DNA of 38,963 nucleotides, from contig CADCBK010000014.1 of the NCBI GenBank assembly GCA_902799665.1, positions 1 to 38,963 on the forward strand, given 5' to 3'. Source of the stretch: an uncultured Spirochaetaceae bacterium. GTDB lineage: Bacteria > Spirochaetota > Spirochaetia > Treponematales > Treponemataceae. The notes under the pieces were generated by a model. That model had not been told where the DNA came from, searched no databases, and saw only the letters and a list, made by a program, of their open reading frames with translations. Position numbers and translations under genes: made by a program. The first letter of the stretch is position 1, and each line of letters starts with the position of its first letter. Below are positions 15,086 to 22,915 of this stretch, one piece after another.

Positions 15086-15989
15086 ATATATAATAATAGA
15101 AATTTAGTATGAAGTTCAAACAGACAAGGTTTTCGTTGAACTGATAGATCTACAACAGTAGAAATTTAGTATGAAGTTCAAACTATAAAAACCCAGAGAT
15201 TGACATAACATCTACAACAGTAGAAATTTAGTATGAAGTTCAAACGCCGTCGTTTCCGAAGTCGCGCGACGCATCTACAACAGTAGAAATTTAGTATGAA
15301 GTTCAAACGCGAAAAACACGCGCGCACGCACGCAAATCTACAACAGTAGAAATTTAGTATGAAGTTCAAACTCTCGCGAGATTCAACTTGAACATTTATC
15401 TACAACAGTAGAAATTTAGTATGAAGTTCAAACGTTGTCTTTGAATTGGGGTGCTACTGATCTACAACAGTAGAAATTTAGTATGAAGTTCAAACAAAAC
15501 AAGATCAACCTTGACGATTATGATCTACAACAGTAGAAATTTAGTATGAAGTTCAAACCTGACTGAAATCATATCGTTATAAGCATCTACAACAGTAGAA
15601 ATTTAGTATGAAGTTCAAACTAGCCAGGCCTAAACCAGCACCGAGATCTACAACAGTAGAAATTTAGTATGAAGTTCAAACCCTTGCGCCGCAGCGCTAA
15701 AGCACAAATCTACAACAGTAGAAATTTAGTATGAAGTTCAAACTCATTCGCGGCGGCCATCGCCGATATCTACAACAGTAGAAATTTAGTATGAAGTTCA
15801 AACAGAGAAGTCTGCCACTGGTCTCGAGATCTACAACAGTAGAAATTTAGTATGAAGTTCAAACACCCACAGTCATAGAACTATGACCCACAATCTACAA
15901 CAGTAGAAATTTAGTATGAAGTTCAAACGTTTCGCGGAGCGATTACATCAATTATCTACAACAGTAGAAATTTAGTATGAAGTTCAAAC
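15086..15989 (-). CRISPR. Type V-A CRISPR array: 15 repeats, 14 spacers
   Basis: Thirty-six-nt repeats begin at 15086, 15148, 15210, 15273, 15336, 15398, 15460, 15523, 15585, 15646, 15708, 15768, 15829, 15893 and 15954. The last fourteen are identical. The first, at the leader-distal end, has four changes within 11 nt that disturb the hairpin. Read on the minus strand, each repeat ends in the Cas12a handle hairpin TCTAC-TGTT-GTAGA. The final 19 nt equal the known Francisella Cas12a handle, so the array is transcribed on the minus strand with guides 3' of each repeat. Spacer lengths from 15122 upward are 26, 26, 27, 27, 26, 26, 27, 26, 25, 26, 24, 25, 28 and 25. The newest spacer should be 15929-15953, next to the leader. 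Confidence 0.98.
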
Positions 15990-16073
15990 CCTTATCAATG
16001 TACAACAGTACTGTCTGTTACTGTTTTCCGCATTTAGCGCGGTCAAAATTGACAAAAAAACCTCATTTTTCAT
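15984..16073 (-). CDS. Leader micro-ORF, 29 codons (tentative)
   Basis: Within the CRISPR leader an ATG at 16073 follows GGAG (16083-16080) by 6 nt. It opens 29 codons starting 'MKNEVFLSILTALNAEN' and ends at a TGA formed by the first repeat itself (15986-15984). It runs through the leader hairpin. Such a short frame can arise by chance; the good ribosome binding site and exact fit to the leader are the reasons to record it. It could be a translated leader peptide that affects pre-crRNA transcription, or simply noise. Confidence 0.3.
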   Translation of the reverse strand: MKNEVFLSILTALNAENSNRQYCCTLIRV

Positions 16074-16107
16074 CAAATTCTCCAGTAAGACCCAGGGTTT
16101 GCAATTG
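15990..16107 (-). promoter_or_regulatory. CRISPR leader
   Basis: The 118 nt between the cas2 stop and the first repeat. The repeat adjacent to it is intact while the far-end repeat is degenerate, which confirms this as the leader side. At 16000-16011 it holds GTAC-TGTT-GTAC (minus strand), a variant of the crRNA hairpin. No convincing -35/-10 pair was found; the array may be co-transcribed with the cas operon. Confidence 0.7.
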
Positions 16108-16383
16108 TCAGCCAATTACGAAAATTTCTTTTTCTTCATTCTTGGCATATCCATAACATGTTTTTTTACATGTTTCAGATAAATTAAATATAATGATACT
16201 ATCCTCCTCTGTAAAGGCCTTTACGTATGTATTTTGTATTTCGGCTTCAATGTTTTTTAAAACCGTGTCGCTGTTTGAAATTTCAAAAACAGAATATTGC
16301 AATCTAAAACCAAACTTTGAAAGATACTTTGCGAACTTTGTTCTAATCTTGTCATTGCTTATGTCATAACTGATTAAAAGCAT
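16108..16383 (-). CDS. cas2: CRISPR-associated endonuclease Cas2
   Basis: A 91-residue Cas2, the structural partner of Cas1 in the spacer-integration complex. The ferredoxin-like fold is visible: beta-1 'MLLISYDISND' with the conserved Asp, then 'RTKFAKYLSKFGFRLQYSVFE', the typical Cas2 helix and strand. The ATG at 16383 is chosen over a more upstream one because it begins beta-1 directly and follows a GAGGAAT ribosome binding site that overlaps the cas1 end. It is 4 nt after the cas1 stop. The leader and array follow on the same strand. Confidence 0.95.
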   Translation of the reverse strand: MLLISYDISNDKIRTKFAKYLSKFGFRLQYSVFEISNSDTVLKNIEAEIQNTYVKAFTEEDSIIIFNLSETCKKTCYGYAKNEEKEIFVIG

Positions 16384-16387
16384 TCCG

Positions 16388-17365
16388 TTATTCCTCCGTA
16401 TCACACATCTCAAAAAGAGGAAATTCCTCCGCCGCCCTATCTCTCATAAAAGAACGGTAATAGGATTGAATATAGATGAAGATTTCATTTTTATATTCCA
16501 TAATCGCTTTCAAAATCAATTCAACATATTTTTTTGAATTCTTCCAAGGCAAGATAAACTGATTTTGGTTTTTCCAAAAATCTCTTTCATTCACCTGCCC
16601 CAAGTTCAGCGCCTTAAGAATCGCGGCGTCTACAATTGGTCGAAACGGCTCTTCCAAGTCACAGACAAGAGACTTGCGATGAAAAAACTGAGTGTGCAAA
16701 ATTCCCACATAAACATCAAAGCCATACATTTCAAGAAGAGCGTTTACAATATTGAACAGAATTGTATAGCCGATGTCCATCAGCGTGTTTGTCACATCGC
16801 TTTTTGTCCTAGGCTGGCGGCCCTTCCAGCCATAATCCGAAAACAAAGATTTAAAATAAAGCTTGGCGCTAATTCCCTCAATGCCCATAATCTCCTGGCC
16901 GCTTAAGCCAGGCATTACAACATCTTTCTCAAATTGCTCAAGTTTCTTTATGACTTCTTTTTCTTCTTCAGATTTCTTCCGCTTTTTCTTCAAGACGGCG
17001 CATTGATTGTGAATCTTATTAGATATGACGCGGGCAGCTATTTCAGCGCTGGCATACTCATACTGTTTTTTTCTGAGCAGAACATTTCCTTCCGCTTTTG
17101 AAGGAAGCATCGCCGTCACCCGTAGATTAGGCGTCATAAAGACGATGGAAAAGCCAAATTTTTTTGAACGGTCGAGCAAACCTGTTGTAAGACAATAGTC
17201 CCCGCAGATAAAAAGGATAAAAAGCCGGTAACAAGTCGACTGATGCTTTATTTTTCCTTCGGCATCAGCAATCAAGAGATTGTCATTCTTAAAACTTATT
17301 TTCTCACCTTCGCCAGTAAAAACAAAGGCAATTTGCTTGAACTCAAAATCCCTCGCGCTCATCAT
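16388..17365 (-). CDS. cas1: CRISPR-associated integrase Cas1
   Basis: A 325-residue Cas1, the integrase that inserts new spacers at the leader end of the array. Active-site blocks are 'IMGIEGISAKLYF' (Glu163), 'GILHTQFFHR' (His224) and 'CDLEEPFRPIVD' (235-246), the usual acid-rich third block. The N-terminal beta domain and a basic central helix ('KKKRKKSEEEKEVIKK') are present. It starts at one of two adjacent ATGs (17365 or 17362) with GGGG upstream. The gap to cas4 is 12 nt. It is AT-rich compared with flanking housekeeping genes, consistent with transfer of the whole locus. Confidence 0.96.
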   Translation of the reverse strand: MMSARDFEFKQIAFVFTGEGEKISFKNDNLLIADAEGKIKHQSTCYRLFILFICGDYCLTTGLLDRSKKFGFSIVFMTPNLRVTAMLPSKAEGNVLLRKKQYEYASAEIAARVISNKIHNQCAVLKKKRKKSEEEKEVIKKLEQFEKDVVMPGLSGQEIMGIEGISAKLYFKSLFSDYGWKGRQPRTKSDVTNTLMDIGYTILFNIVNALLEMYGFDVYVGILHTQFFHRKSLVCDLEEPFRPIVDAAILKALNLGQVNERDFWKNQNQFILPWKNSKKYVELILKAIMEYKNEIFIYIQSYYRSFMRDRAAEEFPLFEMCDTEE

Positions 17366-17377
17366 AGACTTACCCCG

Positions 17378-17959
17378 CTAGAACCCTCCGCAATAAGCTT
17401 TTGGCGCAAGAGGCCTGTCACAAAAATCATTGTAAATGCAGTGGCGGCATTTGTCCGCAGTTTTTGGCTCATAAGAGGAAGGAATAAAACTTTGCATGGC
17501 CTTGTTCGTCGACTTGAATTTTTCAAACATCTCCGCATTTTCTTCCGGAAGCGCGACAGGATGCGCTTTGTTGTCATCGCTGGAATAAAAACGCATGGAT
17601 TTTACGGCGTAACCCATTTCACGAAGACAAAGGCACTGGGCATATAGTTGAAAAACATAGCCGTCATAGATAGTTTCAATATGTTTTTTGCGCTCGGTTA
17701 AAAGTCCTTTTTCAGCGTCAAACAAATCGATTTTTCCGCACAGATTATACTCGCTTGAGTAAATATCCATCCCCTGCAGAATATTTTTATGGGTCGAATA
17801 ACGCCGCTCGTCTATTGCAGAGTGCGCAGCCTTACCGTCTAGTTGGGCGCTTCCATAATACATCCGTTCGGAAAGCTCACCATACAGCTGATGATAGTAA
17901 ATTGAAAGAGGACAAAAAATAAAATCATTCAGATAGCTGATTTTCAGGTAGAGTTCCAT
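17378..17959 (-). CDS. cas4: CRISPR-associated Cas4 nuclease
   Basis: A 193-residue RecB-family Cas4, which trims prespacers and helps select those next to a PAM. Four cysteines for the iron-sulfur cluster are visible: Cys16 ('DFIFCPLSIYY') and Cys171, Cys174 and Cys180 ('CRHCIYNDFC'). Nuclease residues follow the family order: His45, Asp78 in 'CGKIDLFDA', Glu89 and Lys91 in 'LTERKKH', and Gln104 in 'YVFQLYAQ'. The start is uncertain: 17959 is chosen by similarity, with in-frame ATGs at 17971 and 17992. Any of these overlaps the DinD-like gene by at least 35 nt, so translation is probably coupled to it. Confidence 0.93.
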   Translation of the reverse strand: MELYLKISYLNDFIFCPLSIYYHQLYGELSERMYYGSAQLDGKAAHSAIDERRYSTHKNILQGMDIYSSEYNLCGKIDLFDAEKGLLTERKKHIETIYDGYVFQLYAQCLCLREMGYAVKSMRFYSSDDNKAHPVALPEENAEMFEKFKSTNKAMQSFIPSSYEPKTADKCRHCIYNDFCDRPLAPKAYCGGF

Positions 17960-18803
17960 TTTTGCCGCCATCCAAATCAAGATAGTTTTCACTTGAAATT
18001 ACAGAATGGCCCAATTCCTTTTCTGTTTCTTTTCGGGCAATTCCCGCGACATTTCCACCACGACGCGCCACCTCTTTGTTTTCATCAAAGGAATCAGGTT
18101 TTTCCTGCTGACTGATTTCAGTTGTGACTCTCTCCCCAAGCATAGTAAAAATCAATTCAAGATCCGTCATATGGTCACGAAGATTCTGATTTTTCTTTGT
18201 AAGCCCTTTTACAGCTTTGTATTCACTTGGAGTCAGCCCAAATGTTGCCTTAGAAATTTCCGCGGTAAGAATGGCATAATCCTTTTCTTTTGTAATCCCG
18301 CGTTCTTTCCATTCATCAGTAAGATTCTGCCTTATTGCAATTCCACGAAGCCGCTTGTCTATCCAGTCCTTTGGGTAGCCTTTTTTCTCATACAACTCCT
18401 TCATCCGCTCCTGGGCAAGTTCTGGGTTCTCAATCTCAAGAATCCGTTCATACCCCACCTGCGCAAGCCACTGTTTAAATGGCTCTGCCTTGGGGGAAGG
18501 GATTGACTGAATTATGCGTAGAAGCGCCTTAACATTTGCGGCGTCAGTATTGTAAAACTTGCCGTCAGAAGACTGCATTTTGAGTTGTCGACAAATTGTC
18601 GACAACTCGATTCCGTCTTCCGAATGAACGCGTTTCTTCATCTTGAACCAATAATCACGCGGATTCACGCTTTCCGTAAGGACAGCAACTACATCCACCA
18701 CAGAAAAATACCACTGTTCTTCTTTTTCATCCCAAACAGAACGGATTTTGCTGTCTTCAAAAAGCTTTATCTGTTGCAGATTTTTTTCATCTTTATTTTG
18801 CAT
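17925..18803 (-). CDS. DinD/Bro-N family protein embedded in the cas operon
   Basis: A 292-residue protein of the DinD (DNA-damage-inducible D) group, which carries an N-terminal Bro-N domain found in phage antirepressors. Bro-N spans about 12-115 ('IKLFEDSKIRSVWDEKEEQW', 'WYFSVVDVVAVLTES', 'IIQSIPSPKAEPFKQWLAQV'). The middle is helical ('LTDEWKERGITKEKDYAILT'). The C-terminal 'RRGGNVAGIARKETEKELG' is the conserved DinD tail. The ATG at 18803 has an AAGGAGAAGG site upstream, lies inside the end of cas12a (11-nt overlap), and its stop lies inside cas4. E. coli DinD is SOS-induced and reported to restrain RecA. Here the role is unknown; adaptation, regulation or a link to DNA damage are candidates. 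A paralogue lies at 38208. Confidence 0.9.
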   Translation of the reverse strand: MQNKDEKNLQQIKLFEDSKIRSVWDEKEEQWYFSVVDVVAVLTESVNPRDYWFKMKKRVHSEDGIELSTICRQLKMQSSDGKFYNTDAANVKALLRIIQSIPSPKAEPFKQWLAQVGYERILEIENPELAQERMKELYEKKGYPKDWIDKRLRGIAIRQNLTDEWKERGITKEKDYAILTAEISKATFGLTPSEYKAVKGLTKKNQNLRDHMTDLELIFTMLGERVTTEISQQEKPDSFDENKEVARRGGNVAGIARKETEKELGHSVISSENYLDLDGGKNGTLPENQLSE

Positions 18804-21800
18804 ATTCCTTCTCCTGAACAAACTTAAACCAGTCGGCGTTTGAAATGTTTTCAATATAGCCATTTTCATTTAAATTGAAATTATTCTGCAAAAGATAAAG
18901 TCCCTTTAGCGCAATATGGTACGCGCCGTTGGCATCAGCATCAACAGGAAGCTTTGAAATCCATTTTCCGTCAGTCGTTTTTCCTTTTTCAGCTTCCTCT
19001 CGGCTGTCATAGAAACTTCCATCTTCTGCCATGACTGGTGAAATCAGATAATCATCTTCCCCTTTTGAAGAATTAGGAACGGAATTTCGCATCTGGAGAA
19101 TTGCAGTAAACGAACGGTATAGGCCGTCATAAAAAGCGCAATTTTCTCTTTCAGCCTGCACTGCCTGTATCTGGTCTATAATATTATCTTCTGAACTCCA
19201 GTTTATCCCTTGCTTGTCGAACAATGCCTTTAAGTTTTCTGTTGGATTTACATGAACAACAGATTTCTCTGCCTTGCTGAAAACAAGTCGCTCTCCCCTA
19301 GAATAGAGTTCCCATTTTTTCTTAAAGTCCGCATTATCTCCAAAGTCGCTGTAATCAAAAGTGAACACAAACGAATCTGTTTTTCTGTCATAGCGAATAG
19401 AATCAAACTTATCAAAGAAATCTTTTTTCTTTTCGATATTTGTAAGCCCTGCAGTATAAAAAAGATTTGCAAAACCAGTCTTTGGATCAATTTTTGAAGT
19501 ATACGCAGCCGGAATATAGAAAATCCATCCGCACTGTTTGCCAACATCGCTTACATTTGCAACTTTGTCAGTTAGCTGATATGCATTCAAAACGCCACCA
19601 GGCTCAGCGACTTTCTTATCCTTGAACACAAGATAATTAAGCTTTTCAATGAGCATGTTTTCAAACTTCTGGTAAACTTGACGCTCAACCGCAAATCGTC
19701 CTCGTTTAAATCCAAAATTCAAATCTTCCATTACGACAATTGCATTATTTTCTACCATTAATTTTGCAATCTCGTGAACAATGTTTGAAAGATATCCTTC
19801 TTTTAATTCTTTGATATTGCTGATTGTTTGCCAGTTCTTGCGAGCCTTGCCACGCTCTCCCTCCTTCTGGACTAGTTTCTCCTGATAATTTACAGAAACA
19901 GTTTTATCATTGCGAACCTGTTCCACAAGGTTGAGCGTTTTCTGAAGCTCGATTTCGCCCTTTTGATTGATAAGCGAAAGATAAATCAAATGACGCTCGC
20001 CACGGTCAAGACCAATAACCTTTACATCAGGATTATTTTTCAACACCTGCTGGACTTTTTCATTGAATTTTCTTCCTGTAATTTCAGGAGCCTTAAAATT
20101 CATGGTAATCGGACAATGGAACAGATATGTTTTCTGTGTAAAATGACGGTCTTTGATAATGTCAAATTTGGCCTCTTTGAAACCGACTTTTCCACTATCC
20201 AGAAGTTCTTTTGCGGTATCAGAAAGTTTAAAGCTTTTTTCCTGTTTATTAGGATTTTTGAACTTGTAAATTTCTTGATATATTTCTTCTGGGATTGTCT
20301 CACCGTCAGAGGTCGTTCTGTTTACAAGAACTGAACCTTTTTTATGGCATACATCTTTCACATCAGGATTTGCATCCCGCCAGAAAAGTTCTGCATCTCC
20401 ATTCAATTTAAGGCAGACATCCCGAAGATTTTCTTCGCTGAACAAATTTTCCCAATACATCGTATGAAGATTCTTTTTGCCTGTTGAACCGTTTCCGCCG
20501 TCTTTACCAGTTGAATAGTCTTTGTTGTAGATTTGGAAAAGGAAAAGTTTACCGGAATCTACAAGGGAATTGATTTTTTCAGCAGTTACATTCACAAACC
20601 AAATTTTATAAAGTAAAAGATTAATCTCTTTGTAAAACTGATCAACCTGCTTAAATTGGCTGCAATCGCCTAAGGAAGAAAAATCATATATACAGGTACT
20701 TTTATAGGAATGAACAAAGGTCATACAAAATGAAATCCAATCTTTTACAGCTTCTGTATAACCTTTTAAATCGCCAGTATTCCTATAATAGTCAATTTGA
20801 AACATTTTCTTTTCATCAAAAGTTTTATTATTCAGATCAAAAATTCTCTTTGAAATTACAAGTGGCTTAATAAAATTATTGTTTTCCAAAATATAATCTT
20901 CATTAGAGTTTTTAAAATGCTGTTTAACATCATTTAACTGTGTCGAACATTTTGGAATCATGGTTGTTACATCCTTAAAATACTTATAAACAAGCTTTTC
21001 GTAACAATCATTCTTATTTATACTTGTTTCACCATTGTTCTCAGAGTCAAACTTTGGCTTATCTTTTGGATTTAGTACTCCTAAATAATACAGTCCACTT
21101 CTGCGGAGTAAAATACATGTATAATCAGATTCTTTGTTTACATCCCAACCTTTTGCTAATGAAACATTATCAAAATTCAGCTTTACTTTCTTCACCTCAT
21201 TAGGCTTTTTTGTGACAAAATTTCTCACCTTATTATAAAGCGGAACAATTTCAGAAAGCGTCTGCAGTATTTCATCATATTTTGAATAAAAATCGGTGTC
21301 CTTCTGTTCTTCACCACGATAGTCAACCAATTTCAGATAATGATAAAGGTTCTGAACTTCGTCGAGGAATTCTTTTATCGGAGTTGCCGTCTCCTTTTCC
21401 TTTATAAGATTATCTCGCTTTTCAAAATCAATTTTCTCAAAGGTCGATTCAATTTTATTCAGAATCTCCACAGAAGTTTTTTCTCTTGATTTTCCATCAG
21501 CGCGAAGCTCTGCAATTTTGAAATAGTTCTTTACAGTCTTTTCAGCTTTAACATCATTTTCTTTTGCCCATCGCTCATAGGCGTTCTGCAAATCCGCAAG
21601 AGAACAATCTGTTTTTGCGATTTCTTTTCTTAGGTTTTCAATCTGCTTTTCCGTGAAAGTCTTCTTTGAATTATCTTTCTCAATTAAGAAAAGCCCGTCA
21701 TGCAAAATCGACCAATTGCCAAAAAGCTTCAATGAAAAGTCGGTGACTTCTTTTGCAGGAACATAAATCTGACTCAAATCATAATCAGATTTTTCAAACA

Positions 21801-22827
21801 ATTCTTTTGCAGCGGAAATGACATTATCTAATGACTGTTCCTTAAACTGTTTTACAGATTCGTAAACTTCATCGCTTGATTCAAATCCAATCGGAATAAA
21901 AGAAGCCGTACTTCTGTCGCTTAAAATCTGCTTGTATAATACACTCATCTTCCGCTTGAGCTTGTTTTTTTCTTCTGTAGGAAGCTGCTGGCGGGCAAGA
22001 TTTATTTTTTCGTTTATGCCTTGCAACTTTTGAGTTCCTGCCTCTCCTGCAATGCCGCCAATTATCGTATTATAAAAATCAATGCCGCTCTGGCTCAAAA
22101 CTGAATTAAATCCGTCCGCGCTAAAAATATCAGCCAGTTTTTTGCCATTAAGGATTTCAGAAAGAGCCTCTTCCGTTTCAGTGATAATTGCAGGATACTC
22201 TTTCTGCAAGCATTCAAAAACCTTTACATTTGCATAGAACTTTGGAAAATTTTCATTAACTATTCTATTGCTGATAGCGGTAGCCTTAGCCTCTTCGCTA
22301 TACATATTTTGTCTGTTTTGGTGAAAACCTGTAAAATATGTCGCAAATCCCTTAAACACATCAAGAGCTGCCCGCTTGTCGGATATAGTTCCTGATTCAT
22401 CAGCCTTTATTACAGTTGGAACAAATTCAGTTAAAATTTCTTTCTTGAAAAGCTTGTCAAACCTATCATCATCCTTAAACTTTTTTACAATCTGTTTTCG
22501 CATCACACCTTGAATGGTTTCTAACTCTTTTTTTATTTTACTTTTCTTATGCTTGTCTTTTTCATTCTGGAACAAATCAAACAGGTCATATAATGGCCCC
22601 CATTCAAGTTTTGCCTTAGAAAGAACTTCTTCTATGAATGCGCGGTGAAAATCATCTATCATCGACTTGACTTCAACATAAGCCTTTGAACGCTTAATGT
22701 CATTATCAAGAAGTTGTAGTTTTTCAATATTTTCTTCTGTTTTTCCGATTGGAATCAACCTGTTTCGCAAGGTAATAGAGCGAGAATAACCATTTTTTTG
22801 GCCACAAAAATTTTCAATTGTTTTCAT
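18793..22827 (-). CDS. cas12a: Type V-A effector nuclease Cas12a (Cpf1)
   Basis: A 1344-residue RNA-guided DNA nuclease that also processes its own pre-crRNA. The split RuvC site is complete: Asp941 in 'VIGLDRGERHLIYLSLI', Glu1034 in 'IVVMEDLNFGFKRGRFAVER' and Asp1298 in 'DADANGAYHIALKGLY'. The Nuc-domain Arg1247 in 'LQMRNS' is kept. The WED region 'IIKDRHFTQKTYLFHCPITM' holds the His/Lys residues of the crRNA-processing site. The ATG at 22827 follows GAGGAG by 6 nt and is preferred over one 33 nt upstream. Length is in the family range (about 1200-1350). It is the first gene of the operon and is divergent from a WYL regulator. Nothing suggests inactivation. Confidence 0.98.
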   Translation of the reverse strand: MKTIENFCGQKNGYSRSITLRNRLIPIGKTEENIEKLQLLDNDIKRSKAYVEVKSMIDDFHRAFIEEVLSKAKLEWGPLYDLFDLFQNEKDKHKKSKIKKELETIQGVMRKQIVKKFKDDDRFDKLFKKEILTEFVPTVIKADESGTISDKRAALDVFKGFATYFTGFHQNRQNMYSEEAKATAISNRIVNENFPKFYANVKVFECLQKEYPAIITETEEALSEILNGKKLADIFSADGFNSVLSQSGIDFYNTIIGGIAGEAGTQKLQGINEKINLARQQLPTEEKNKLKRKMSVLYKQILSDRSTASFIPIGFESSDEVYESVKQFKEQSLDNVISAAKELFEKSDYDLSQIYVPAKEVTDFSLKLFGNWSILHDGLFLIEKDNSKKTFTEKQIENLRKEIAKTDCSLADLQNAYERWAKENDVKAEKTVKNYFKIAELRADGKSREKTSVEILNKIESTFEKIDFEKRDNLIKEKETATPIKEFLDEVQNLYHYLKLVDYRGEEQKDTDFYSKYDEILQTLSEIVPLYNKVRNFVTKKPNEVKKVKLNFDNVSLAKGWDVNKESDYTCILLRRSGLYYLGVLNPKDKPKFDSENNGETSINKNDCYEKLVYKYFKDVTTMIPKCSTQLNDVKQHFKNSNEDYILENNNFIKPLVISKRIFDLNNKTFDEKKMFQIDYYRNTGDLKGYTEAVKDWISFCMTFVHSYKSTCIYDFSSLGDCSQFKQVDQFYKEINLLLYKIWFVNVTAEKINSLVDSGKLFLFQIYNKDYSTGKDGGNGSTGKKNLHTMYWENLFSEENLRDVCLKLNGDAELFWRDANPDVKDVCHKKGSVLVNRTTSDGETIPEEIYQEIYKFKNPNKQEKSFKLSDTAKELLDSGKVGFKEAKFDIIKDRHFTQKTYLFHCPITMNFKAPEITGRKFNEKVQQVLKNNPDVKVIGLDRGERHLIYLSLINQKGEIELQKTLNLVEQVRNDKTVSVNYQEKLVQKEGERGKARKNWQTISNIKELKEGYLSNIVHEIAKLMVENNAIVVMEDLNFGFKRGRFAVERQVYQKFENMLIEKLNYLVFKDKKVAEPGGVLNAYQLTDKVANVSDVGKQCGWIFYIPAAYTSKIDPKTGFANLFYTAGLTNIEKKKDFFDKFDSIRYDRKTDSFVFTFDYSDFGDNADFKKKWELYSRGERLVFSKAEKSVVHVNPTENLKALFDKQGINWSSEDNIIDQIQAVQAERENCAFYDGLYRSFTAILQMRNSVPNSSKGEDDYLISPVMAEDGSFYDSREEAEKGKTTDGKWISKLPVDADANGAYHIALKGLYLLQNNFNLNENGYIENISNADWFKFVQEKEYAK

Positions 22828-22876
22828 AATTTTCTCCTCAAACTCAATTATAAACAACAAAAGGTATTTTGCCTAT

Positions 22877-22915
22877 AGTATATCACACACCCTGCGTCAC
22901 CTAGCGCTACAGGGT
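22877..22915. promoter_or_regulatory. Candidate cas operon promoter and dyad operator
   Basis: On the minus strand a TATACT -10 lies at 22882-22877, 50 nt before the cas12a ATG. A dyad with perfect 6-bp arms, ACCCTG...CAGGGT (22889-22915, 15-bp centre), covers where the -35 would be. No good -35 is visible, as in activator-dependent promoters. The divergent WYL gene starts 55 nt beyond the dyad and is the obvious candidate to bind it. Confidence 0.45.

Noticed and set aside
15246..15272. Self-targeting of the chromosome by spacer 3
   Set aside because: Only the PAM-distal 15 nt match; the seed region differs, so cleavage of the Xre gene is not expected.
15178..15369. An open frame with repeated 'LNFILNFYCCR' units
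   Set aside because: It is simply the CRISPR repeat read in one frame, not a repeat protein.
18000..18600. DinD-like gene as a recent transposon passenger
   Set aside because: No inverted repeats, target duplication or transposase are visible, and both ends overlap cas genes neatly.
19963..20334. A 123-codon plus-strand frame inside cas12a
   Set aside because: It is antisense to an intact Cas12a with conserved residues, and no initiation signals were seen.
18793..22827. Assignment of the effector to another type V subtype or a TnpB-like protein
   Set aside because: Length, the crRNA-processing block, the handle sequence and linked cas4-cas1-cas2 all indicate V-A.
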